This document shows, piece by piece, positions 12,758-23,899 of a stretch of 64,000 bases of DNA. The DNA is from Henricia sp. BOLD:AAB3569. Taxonomy: Eukaryota; Echinodermata; Asteroidea; Spinulosida; Echinasteridae. A program made the translations under genes and the position numbers. The first letter of the stretch is position 1. Each line of letters starts with the position of its first letter. The notes beneath the pieces were generated by a model. That model ran no database searches. It saw only the letters and a program-made list of their open reading frames with translations, and was not told the origin of the DNA. The stretch is from contig JBBELK010000670.1 of NCBI GenBank assembly GCA_037783545.1, forward strand, positions 1-64,000, read 5' to 3'.

Positions 12758-12819
12758 ACGCAGCCGAGCTCCGTTTTCCCTAAACTCTGAAATTTCTCCG
12801 TCATTTCCCAGCGAAAATC

Positions 12820-12837
12820 TGTCAATTTTGCATGACA
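12820..12837. other. Inverted repeat TGTCA-8-TGACA (example)
   Basis: Two 5-base arms at phases 137-141 and 150-154 flank an 8-base AT-rich spacer. In the CTTTCAAT monomers of the 1371-bp HOR the left arm is broken. Confidence 0.4.
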
Positions 12838-12901
12838 AGTGCGGAATATATACAGTTTGGAGCATGCAAAATTTGAAGTTGGTTGGAAAATTCCTTGATT
12901 T

Positions 12902-12921
12902 CCAAATTTGCCGGCATTTGG
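12902..12921. other. Bulged dyad around TGCCGGCA (example)
   Basis: At phases 219-238, CCAAA pairs with TTTGG and TGCC with GGCA, with two unpaired T on the left side. The central TGCCGGCA is a perfect 8-bp palindrome. Nearly all monomers keep it; exceptions include GTCGGC at 33952, GCCGGTATT near 43811 and TTACCGGC near 46001 and 47920. Confidence 0.5.
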
Positions 12922-15685
12922 GACACACTTTGACCTAATTCCCGTCACAATCTGGGGTGAGTCAACGGCCGTACAAATGTACACCAGCGCGGCGCAGGGT
13001 GTCCCAACAGCCACGGTTAGGGGAATAACCACGCAGCCGAGCTCCGTTTTCCCTAAACTCTGAAATTTCTCCGTCATTTCCCAGCGAAAATCTGTCAATT
13101 TTGCATGACAAGTGCAGAATATATACAGTTTGGAGCATTCCAAATTTGAAGTTGGTTGGAAAATTCCTTGATTTCCAAATTTGCCGGCATTTGGACACAC
13201 TTTGACCTAATTCCCGTAACAATCTGGGGTGAGTCAACGGCCGTACAAATGTACACCAGCGCGGCGCAGGGTGTCCCAACAGCCACGGTTAGGGGAATAA
13301 CCACGCAGCCGAGCTCCGTTTTCCCTAAACTCTGAAATTTCTCCGTTATTTCCCAGCGAAAATCTGTCAATTTTGCATGACAAGTGCGGAATATATACAG
13401 TTTGGAGCATGCAAAATTTGAAGTTGGTTGGAAAATTCCTTGATTTCCAAATTTGCCGGCATTTGGGACACACTTTGACCTAATTCCCGTAACAATCTGG
13501 GGTGAGTCAACAGCCGTACAAATGTACACCAGCGCGGCGCAGGGTGTCCCAACAGCCACGGTTAGGGGAATAACCACGCAGCCGAGCTCCGTTTTCCATA
13601 AACTCTGAAATTTCTCCGTCATTTCCCAGCGAAAATCTGTCAATTTTGCATGACAAGTGCGCAATATATACAGTTTGGAGCATGCAAAATTTGAAGTTGG
13701 TTGGAAAATTCCTTGATTTCCAAATTTGCCGGCATTTGGGACACACTTTGACCTAATTCCCGTAACAATCTGGGGTGAGTCAACGGCCGTACAAATGTAC
13801 ACCAGCGCGGCGCAGGGTGTCCCAACAGCCACGGTTAGGGGAATAACCACGCAGCCGAGCTCCGTTTTCCCTAAACTCTGAAATTTCTCCGTTATTTCCC
13901 AGCGAAAATCTGTCAATTTTGCATGACAAGTGCGGAATATATACAGTTTGGAGCACGCAAAATTTGAAGTTGGTTGGAAAATTCCTTGATTTCCAAATTT
14001 GCCGGCATTTGGGACACACTTTGACCTAATTCCCGTAACAATCTGGGGTGAGTCAACAGCCGTACAAATGTACACCAGCGCGGCGCAGGGTGTCCCAACA
14101 GCCACGGTTAGGGGAATAACCACGCAGCCGAGCTCCGTTTTCCATAAACTCTGAAATTTCTCCGTCATTTCCCAGCGAAAATCTGTCAATTTTGCATGAC
14201 AAGTGCGCAATATATACAGTTTGGAGCATGCAAAATTTGAAGTTGGTTGGAAAATTCCTTGATTTCCAAATTTGCCGGCATTTGGGACACACTTTGACCT
14301 AATTCCCGTCACAATCTGGGGTGAGTCAACGGCCGTACAAATGTACACCAGCGCGGCGCAGGGTGTCCCAACAGCCACGGTTAGGGGAATAACCACGCAG
14401 CCGAGCTCCGTTTTCCCTAAACTCTGAAATTTCTCCGTCATTTCCCAGCGAAAATCTGTCAATTTTTCATGACAAGTGCGGAATATATACAGTTTGGAGC
14501 ATGCACAATTTGAAGTTGGTTGGAAAATTCCTTGATTTCCAAATTTGCCGGCATTTGGGACACACTTTGACCTAATTCCCGTCACAATCTGGGGTGAGTC
14601 AACGGCCGTACAAATGTACACCAGCGCGGCGCAGGGTGTCCCAACAGCCACGGTTAGGGGAATAACCACGCAGCCGAGCTCCGTTTTCCCTAAACTCTGA
14701 AATTTCTCCGTCATTTCCCAGCGAAAATCTGTCAATTTTGCATGACAAGTGCGGAATATATACAGTTTGGAGCATGCAAAATTTGAAGTTGGTTGGAAAA
14801 TTCCTTGATTTCCAAATTTGCCGGCATTTGGGACACACTTTGACCTAATTCCCGTCACAATCTGGGGTGAGTCAACGGCCGTACAAATGTACACCAGCGC
14901 GGCGCAGGGTGTCCCAACAGCCACGGTTAGGGGAATAACCACGCAGCCGAGCTCCGTTTTCCCTAAACTCTGAAATTTCTCCGTCATTTCCCAGCGAAAA
15001 TCTGTCAATTTTGCATGACAAGTGCAGAATATATACAGTTTGGAGCATTCCAAATTTGAAGTTGGTTGGAAAATTCCTTGATTTCCAAATTTGCCGGCAT
15101 TTGGGACACACTTTGACCTAATTCCCGTAACAATCTGGGGTGAGTCAACGGCCGTACAAATGTACACCAGCGCGGCGCAGGGTGTCCCAACAGCCACGGT
15201 TAGGGGAATAACCACGCAGCCGAGCTCCGTTTTCCCTAAACTCTGAAATTTCTCCGTTATTTCCCAGCGAAAATCTGTCAATTTTGCATGACAAGTGCGG
15301 AATATATACAGTTTGGAGCATGCAAAATTTGAAGTTGGTTGGAAAATTCCTTGATTTCCAAATTTGCCGGCATTTGGGACACACTTTGACCTAATTCCCG
15401 TAACAATCTGGGGTGAGTCAACAGCCGTACAAATGTACACCAGCGCGGCGCAGGGTGTCCCAACAGCCACGGTTAGGGGAATAACCACGCAGCCGAGCTC
15501 CGTTTTCCATAAACTCTGAAATTTCTCCGTCATTTCCCAGCGAAAATCTGTCAATTTTGCATGACAAGTGCGCAATATATACAGTTTGGAGCATGCAAAA
15601 TTTGAAGTTGGTTGGAAAATTCCTTGATTTCCAAATTTGCCGGCATTTGGGACACACTTTGACCTAATTCCCGTCACAATCTGGG

Positions 15686-18427
15686 GTGAGTCAACGGCCG
15701 TACAAATGTACACCAGCGCGGCGCAGGGTGTCCCAACAGCCACGGTTAGGGGAATAACCACGTAGCCGAGCTCCGCTTTCCCTAAACTCTGAAATTTCTC
15801 CGTCATTTCCCAGCGAAAATCTTTCAATTTTGCATGACAAGTGCGGAATATATACAGTTTGGAGCATGCAAAATTTGAAGTTGGTTGGAAAATTCCTTGA
15901 TTTCCAAATTTGCCGGCATTTGGGACACACTTTGACCTAATTCCCGTCACAATCTGGGGTGAGTCAACGGCCGTACAAATGTACACAAGCGCAGCGCAGG
16001 GTGTCCCAACAGCCACGGTTAGGGGAATAACCACGTAGCCGAGCTCCGCTTTCCCTAAACTCTGAAATTTCTCCGTCATTTCCCAGCGAAAATCTGTCAA
16101 TTTTGCATGACAAGTGCGGTATACTTACAATTTGGAGCACGCAAAATTTGAAGTTGGTTGGAAAATTCCTTGATTTCCAAATTTGCCGGCATTTGGGACA
16201 CACTTTGACCTAATTCCCGTCACAATCTGGGGTGAGTCAACGGCCGTACAAATGTACACCAGCGCATGTGCAGCGCAGGGTGTCCCAACAGCCACGGTTA
16301 GGGGAATAACCACGTAGCCGAGCTCCGCTTTCCCTAAACTCTGAAATTTCTCCGTCATTTCCCAGCGAAAATCTGTCAATTTTGCATGACAAGTGCGGAA
16401 TATATACAGTTTGGAGCATGCAAAATTTGAAGTTGGTTGGAGAATTCCTTGATTTCCAAATTTGCCGGCATTTGGGACACACTTTGACCTAATTCCCGTC
16501 ACAATCTGGGGTGAGTCAACGGCCGTACAAATGTACACAAGCGCAGCGCAGGGTGTCCCAACAGCCACGGTTAGGGGAATAACCACGTAGCCGAGCTCCG
16601 CTTTCCCTAAACTCTGAAATTTCTCCGTCATTTCCCAGCGAAAATCTGTCAATTTTGCATGACAAGTGCGGAATATATACAGTTTGGAGCATGCAAAATT
16701 TGAAGTTGGTTGGAAAATTCCTTGATTTCCAAATTTGCCGGCATTTGGGACACACTTTGACCTAATTCCCGTCACAATCTGGGGTGAGTCAACGGCCGTA
16801 CAAATGTACACCAGCGCAGCGCAGGGTGTCCCAACAGCCACGGTTAGGGGAATAACCACGTAGCCGAGCTCCGCTTTCCCTAAACTCTGAAATTTCTCCG
16901 TCATTTCCTAGTCAAAATCTGTCAATTTTGCATGACAAGTGCGGAATATATACAGTTTGGAGCATGCAAAATTTGAAGTTGGTTGGAAAATTCCTTGATT
17001 TCCAAATTTGCCGGCATTTGGGACACACTTTGACCTAATTCCCGTCACAATCTGGGGTGAGTCAACGGCCGTACAAATGTACACCAGCGCGGCGCAGGGT
17101 GTCCCAACAGCCACGGTTAGGGGAATAACCACGTAGCCGAGCTCCGCTTTCCCTAAACTCTGAAATTTCTCCGTCATTTCCCAGCGAAAATCTTTCAATT
17201 TTGCATGACAAGTGCGGAATATATACAGTTTGGAGCATGCAAAATTTGAAGTTGGTTGGAAAATTCCTTGATTTCCAAATTTGCCGGCATTTGGGACACA
17301 CTTTGACCTAATTCCCGTCACAATCTGGGGTGAGTCAACGGCCGTACAAATGTACACAAGCGCAGCGCAGGGTGTCCCAACAGCCACGGTTAGGGGAATA
17401 ACCACGTAGCCGAGCTCCGCTTTCCCTAAACTCTGAAATTTCTCCGTCATTTCCCAGCGAAAATCTGTCAATTTTGCATGACAAGTGCGGTATACTTACA
17501 ATTTGGAGCACGCAAAATTTGAAGTTGGTTGGAAAATTCCTTGATTTCCAAATTTGCCGGCATTTGGGACACACTTTGACCTAATTCCCGTCACAATCTG
17601 GGGTGAGTCAACGGCCGTACAAATGTACACCAGCGCATGTGCAGCGCAGGGTGTCCCAACAGCCACGGTTAGGGGAATAACCACGTAGCCGAGCTCCGCT
17701 TTCCCTAAACTCTGAAATTTCTCCGTCATTTCCCAGCGAAAATCTGTCAATTTTGCATGACAAGTGCGGAATATATACAGTTTGGAGCATGCAAAATTTG
17801 AAGTTGGTTGGAGAATTCCTTGATTTCCAAATTTGCCGGCATTTGGGACACACTTTGACCTAATTCCCGTCACAATCTGGGGTGAGTCAACGGCCGTACA
17901 AATGTACACAAGCGCAGCGCAGGGTGTCCCAACAGCCACGGTTAGGGGAATAACCACGTAGCCGAGCTCCGCTTTCCCTAAACTCTGAAATTTCTCCGTC
18001 ATTTCCCAGCGAAAATCTGTCAATTTTGCATGACAAGTGCGGAATATATACAGTTTGGAGCATGCAAAATTTGAAGTTGGTTGGAAAATTCCTTGATTTC
18101 CAAATTTGCCGGCATTTGGGACACACTTTGACCTAATTCCCGTCACAATCTGGGGTGAGTCAACGGCCGTACAAATGTACACCAGCGCAGCGCAGGGTGT
18201 CCCAACAGCCACGGTTAGGGGAATAACCACGTAGCCGAGCTCCGCTTTCCCTAAACTCTGAAATTTCTCCGTCATTTCCTAGTCAAAATCTGTCAATTTT
18301 GCATGACAAGTGCGGAATATATACAGTTTGGAGCATGCAAAATTTGAAGTTGGTTGGAAAATTCCTTGATTTCCAAATTTGCCGGCATTTGGGACACACT
18401 TTGACCTAATTCCCGTCACAATCTGGG
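15686..18427. repeat. 5-mer HOR, 1371 bp, two tandem copies
   Basis: Copies are 15686-17056 and 17057-18427 and look identical by eye. The ordered members are: CACGTAG with CTTTCAAT; ACACAAGC with GTATACTTAC and GAGCACGC; a 279-bp unit with GCGCATGTGCAG and an EcoRI site in GGAGAATTCC; ACACAAGC; and a unit with CTAGTC. EcoRI sites at 16442 and 17813 are exactly 1371 bp apart. The second and fifth members each carry a stop in the otherwise open minus frame. Confidence 0.92.
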
Positions 18428-18973
18428 GTGAGTCAACGGCCGTACAAATGTACACCAGCGCGGCGCAGGGTGTCCCAACAGCCACGGTTAGGGGAATAAC
18501 CACGCAGCCGAGCTCCGTTTTCCCTAAACTCTGAAATTTCTCCGTCATTTCCCAGCGAAAATCTGTCAATTTTGCATGACAAGTGCAGAATATATACAGT
18601 TTGGAGCATTCCAAATTTGAAGTTGGTTGGAAAATTCCTTGATTTCCAAATTTGCCGGCATTTGGGACACACTTTGACCTAATTCCCGTAACAATCTGGG
18701 GTGAGTCAACGGCCGTACAAATGTACACCAGCGCGGCGCAGGGTGTCCCAACAGCCACGGTTAGGGGAATAACCACGCAGCCGAGCTCCGTTTTCCCTAA
18801 ACTCTGAAATTTCTCCGTTATTTCCCAGCGAAAATCTGTCAATTTTGCATGACAAGTGCGGAATATATACAGTTTGGAGCATGCAAAATGTGAAGTTGGT
18901 TGGAAAATTCCTTGATTTCCAAATTTGCCGGCATTTGGGACACACTTTGACCTAATTCCCGTCACAATCTGGG

Positions 18974-20344
18974 GTGAGTCAACGGCCGTACAAATGTACA
19001 CCAGCGCGGCGCAGGGTGTCCCAACAGCCACGGTTAGGGGAATAACCACGTAGCCGAGCTCCGCTTTCCCTAAACTCTGAAATTTCTCCGTCATTTCCCA
19101 GCGAAAATCTTTCAATTTTGCATGACAAGTGCGGAATATATACAGTTTGGAGCATGCAAAATTTGAAGTTGGTTGGAAAATTCCTTGATTTCCAAATTTG
19201 CCGGCATTTGGGACACACTTTGACCTAATTCCCGTCACAATCTGGGGTGAGTCAACGGCCGTACAAATGTACACAAGCGCAGCGCAGGGTGTCCCAACAG
19301 CCACGGTTAGGGGAATAACCACGTAGCCGAGCTCCGCTTTCCCTAAACTCTGAAATTTCTCCGTCATTTCCCAGCGAAAATCTGTCAATTTTGCATGACA
19401 AGTGCGGTATACTTACAATTTGGAGCACGCAAAATTTGAAGTTGGTTGGAAAATTCCTTGATTTCCAAATTTGCCGGCATTTGGGACACACTTTGACCTA
19501 ATTCCCGTCACAATCTGGGGTGAGTCAACGGCCGTACAAATGTACACCAGCGCATGTGCAGCGCAGGGTGTCCCAACAGCCACGGTTAGGGGAATAACCA
19601 CGTAGCCGAGCTCCGCTTTCCCTAAACTCTGAAATTTCTCCGTCATTTCCCAGCGAAAATCTGTCAATTTTGCATGACAAGTGCGGAATATATACAGTTT
19701 GGAGCATGCAAAATTTGAAGTTGGTTGGAGAATTCCTTGATTTCCAAATTTGCCGGCATTTGGGACACACTTTGACCTAATTCCCGTCACAATCTGGGGT
19801 GAGTCAACGGCCGTACAAATGTACACAAGCGCAGCGCAGGGTGTCCCAACAGCCACGGTTAGGGGAATAACCACGTAGCCGAGCTCCGCTTTCCCTAAAC
19901 TCTGAAATTTCTCCGTCATTTCCCAGCGAAAATCTGTCAATTTTGCATGACAAGTGCGGAATATATACAGTTTGGAGCATGCAAAATTTGAAGTTGGTTG
20001 GAAAATTCCTTGATTTCCAAATTTGCCGGCATTTGGGACACACTTTGACCTAATTCCCGTCACAATCTGGGGTGAGTCAACGGCCGTACAAATGTACACC
20101 AGCGCAGCGCAGGGTGTCCCAACAGCCACGGTTAGGGGAATAACCACGTAGCCGAGCTCCGCTTTCCCTAAACTCTAAAATTTCTCCGTCATTTCCTAGT
20201 CAAAATCTGTCAATTTTGCATGACAAGTGCGGAATATATACAGTTTGGAGCATGCAAAATTTGAAGTTGGTTGGAAAATTCCTTGATTTCCAAATTTGCC
20301 GGCATTTGGGACACACTTTGACCTAATTCCCGTCACAATCTGGG
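18974..20344. repeat. 5-mer HOR, third copy
   Basis: This is the same five members in the same order and of the same 1371-bp length, separated from the tandem pair by a P-Q pair (18428-18973). Its last monomer adds ACTCTAAAATTT, a private substitution that puts a second stop in the minus frame. Confidence 0.9.
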
Positions 20345-22261
20345 GTGAGTCAACGGCCGTACAAATGTACACCAGCGCGGCGCAGGGTGTCCCAACAGCC
20401 ACGGTTAGGGGAATAACCACGCAGCCGAGCTCCGTTTTCCCTAAACTCTGAAATTTCTCCGTCATTTCCCAGCGAAAATCTGTCAATTTTGCATGACAAG
20501 TGCAGAATATATACAGTTTGGAGCATTCCAAATTTGAAGTTGGTTGGAAAATTCCTTGATTTCCAAATTTGCCGGCATTTGGGACACACTTTGACCTAAT
20601 TCCCGTAACAATCTGGGGTGAGTCAACGGCCGTACAAATGTACACCAGCGCGGCGCAGGGTGTCCCAACAGCCACGGTTAGGGGAATAACCACGCAGCCG
20701 AGCTCCGTTTTCCCTAAACTCTGAAATTTCTCCGTTATTTCCCAGCGAAAATCTGTCAATTTTGCATGACAAGTGCGGAATATATACAGTTTGGAGCACG
20801 CAAAATGTGAAGTTGGTTGGAAAATTCCTTGATTTCCAAATTTGCCGGCATTTGGGACACACTTTGACCTAATTCCCGTAACAATCTGGGGTGAGTCAAC
20901 AGCCGTACAAATGTACACCAGCGCGGCGCAGGGTGTCCCAACAGCCACGGTTAGGGGAATAACCACGCAGCCGAGCTCCGTTTTCCATAAACTCTGAAAT
21001 TTCTCCGTCATTTCCCAGCGAAAATCTGTCAATTTTGCATGACAAGTGCGCAATATATACAGTTTGGAGCATGCAAAATTTGAAGTTGGTTGGAAAATTC
21101 CTTGATTTCCAAATTTGCCGGCATTTGGGACACACTTTGACCTAATTCCCGTCACAATCTGGGGTGAGTCAACGGCCGTACAAATGTACACCAGCGCGGC
21201 GCAGGGTGTCCCAACAGCCACGGTTAGGGGAATAACCACGCAGCCGAGCTCCGTTTTCCCTAAACTCTGAAATTTCTCCGTCATTTCCCAGCGAAAATCT
21301 GTCAATTTTTCATGACAAGTGCGGAATATATACAGTTTGGAGCATGCACAATTTGAAGTTGGTTGGAAAATTCCTTGATTTCCAAATTTGCCGGCATTTG
21401 GGACACACTTTGACCTAATTCCCGTCACAATCTGGGGTGAGTCAACGGCCGTACAAATGTACACCAGCGCGGCGCAGGGTGTCCCAACAGCCACGGTTAG
21501 GGGAATAACCACGCAGCCGAGCTCCGTTTTCCCTAAACTCTGAAATTTCTCCGTCATTTCCCAGCGAAAATCTGTCAATTTTGCATGACAAGTGCGGAAT
21601 ATATACAGTTTGGAGCATGCAACATTTGAAGTTGGTTGGAAAATTCCTTGATTTCCAAATTTGCCGGCATTTTGGACACACTTTGACATAATTCCCGTCA
21701 CAATCTGGGGTGAGTCAACGGCCGTACAAATGTACACCAGCGCGGCGCATGCGCAGGGTGTCCCAACAGCCACGGTTAGGGGAATAACCACGCAGCCGAG
21801 CTCCGTTTTCCCTAAACTCTGAAATTTCTCCGTCATTTCCCAGCGAAAATCTGTCAATTTTGCATGACAAGTGCGGAATATATACAGTTTGGAGCATGCA
21901 AAATTTGAAGTTGGTTGGAGAATTCCTTGATTTCCAAATTTGCCGGCATTTGGGACACACTTTGACCTAATTCCCGTCACAATCTGGGGTGAGTCAACGG
22001 CCGTACAAATGTACACAAGCGCAGCGCAGGGTGTCCCAACAGCCACGGTTAGGGGAATAACCACGTAGCCGAGCTCCGCTTTCCCTAAACTCTGAAATTT
22101 CTCCGTCATTTCCCAGCGAAAATCTGTCAATTTTGCATGACAAGTGCGGAATATATACAGTTTGGAGCATGCAAAATTTGAAGTTGGTTGGAAAATTCCT
22201 TGATTTCCAAATTTGCCGGCATTTGGGACACACTTTGACCTAATTCCCGTCACAATCTGGG

Positions 22262-23899
22262 GTGAGTCAACGGCCGTACAAATGTACACCAGCGCAGCGC
22301 AGGGTGTCCCAACAGCCACGGTTAGGGGAATAACCACGTAGCCGAGCTCCGCTTTCCCTAAACTCTGAAATTTCTCCGTCATTTCCTAGTCAAAATCTGT
22401 CAATTTTGCATGACAAGTGCGGAATATATACAGTTTGGAGCATGCAAAATTTGAAGTTGGTTGGAAAATTCCTTGATTTCCAAATTTGCCGGCATTTGGG
22501 ACACACTTTGACCTAATTCCCGTCACAATCTGGGGTGAGTCAACGGCCGTACAAATGTACACCAGCGCGGCGCAGGGTGTCCCAACAGCCACGGTTAGGG
22601 GAATAACCACGCAGCCGAGCTCCGTTTTCCCTAAACTCTGAAATTTCTCCGTAATTTCCCAGCGAAAATCTGTCAATTTTGCATGACAAGTGCGGAATAT
22701 ATACAGTTTGGAGCATGCAAAATTTGAAGTTGGTTGGAAAATTCCTTGATTTCCAAATTTGCCGGCATTTGGGACACACTTTGACCTAATTCCCGTCACA
22801 ATCTGGGGTGAGTCAACGGCCGTACAAATGTACACCAGCGCGGCGCAGGGTGTCCCAACAGCCACGGTTAGGGAAATAACCACGCAGCCGAGCTCCGTTT
22901 TCCCTAAACTCTGAAATTTCTCCGTCATTTCCCAGCGAAAATCTGTCAATTTTGCATGACAAGTGCAGAATATATACAGTTTGGAGCATTCCAAATTTGA
23001 AGTTGGTTGGAAAATTCCTTGATTTCCAAATTTGCCGGCATTTGGGACACACTTTGACCTAATTCCCGTAACAATCTGGGGTGAGTCAACGGCCGTACAA
23101 ATGTACACCAGCGCGGCGCAGGGTGTCCCAACAGCCACGGTTAGGGGAATAACCACGCAGCCGAGCTCCGTTTTCCCTAAACTCTGAAATTTCTCCGTTA
23201 TTTCCCAGCGAAAATCTGTCAATTTTGCATGACAAGTGCGGAATATATACAGTTTGGAGCACGCAAAATTTGAAGTTGGTTGGAAAATTCCTTGATTTCC
23301 AAATTTGCCGGCATTTGGGACACACTTTGACCTAATTCCCGTAACAATCTGGGGTGAGTCAACAGCCGTACAAATGTACACCAGCGCGGCGCAGGGTGTC
23401 CCAACAGCCACGGTTAGGGGAATAACCACGCAGCCGAGCTCCGTTTTCCATAAACTCTGAAATTTCTCCGTCATTTCCCAGCGAAAATCTGTCAATTTTG
23501 CATGACAAGTGCGCAATATATACAGTTTGGAGCATGCAAAATTTGAAGTTGGTTGGAAAATTCCTTGATTTCCAAATTTGCCGGCATTTGGGACACACTT
23601 TGACCTAATTCCCGTCACAATCTGGGGTGAGTCAACGGCCGTACAAATGTACACCAGCGCGGCGCAGGGTGTCCCAACAGCCACGGTTAGGGGAATAACC
23701 ACGCAGCCGAGCTCCGTTTTCCCTAAACTCTGAAATTTCTCCGTCATTTCCCAGCGAAAATCTGTCAATTTTTCATGACAAGTGCGGAATATATACAGTT
23801 TGGAGCATGCACAATTTGAAGTTGGTTGGAAAATTCCTTGATTTCCAAATTTGCCGGCATTTGGGACACACTTTGACCTAATTCCCGTCACAATCTGGG
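22262..23899. repeat. Six-monomer block, paralogue of 11047-12683
   Basis: This is the second copy of the block at 11047-12683. CCGTAATTT followed by P occurs only in these two places. It is evidence for duplication or exchange over more than 11 kb inside domain I. Confidence 0.8.

Larger units (their letters stand above)
12684..12956. repeat. Reference 273-bp monomer (consensus copy)
   Basis: This copy carries the majority base at every site I compared and serves as the coordinate reference (phase p = position minus 12683). Composition is bipartite: phases 1-90 are 62% GC (56/90) and phases 91-273 are 40% GC (73/183). It contains 67 C, 62 G and 14 CpG, against about 15 CpG expected. Landmarks are TGAGTCA at phases 2-8, GTAC-AAAT-GTAC at 15-26, a hairpin at 59-74, CCCTAAAC at 95-102, GCATGC at 179-184 and a GCCGGC-centred dyad at 219-238. 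SacI (GAGCTC), SphI (GCATGC) and NaeI (GCCGGC) each cut nearly every monomer, so each should give a 273-bp ladder. Confidence 0.95.

Noticed and set aside
12742..12785. Interstitial telomere array
   Set aside because: There is one TTAGGG and one CCCTAAA per 273 bp, not a tandem run.
12847..12852. TATATA in GGAATATATACAG as a core promoter
   Set aside because: A TATA-like string once per monomer is common in AT-rich DNA; no initiator or transcript evidence is visible, and many monomers carry the GTATAC form.
12684..12956. Mammalian CENP-B box
   Set aside because: The only TTCG is on the minus strand in TTTTCGCTGGGAAAT. It lacks the required A and the CGGG of the 17-bp consensus.
12684..12956. 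SINE or tRNA-derived origin with RNA polymerase III boxes
   Set aside because: I see no GGTTCGA-type B box, no A box and no poly-A tail or target-site duplication at monomer edges.
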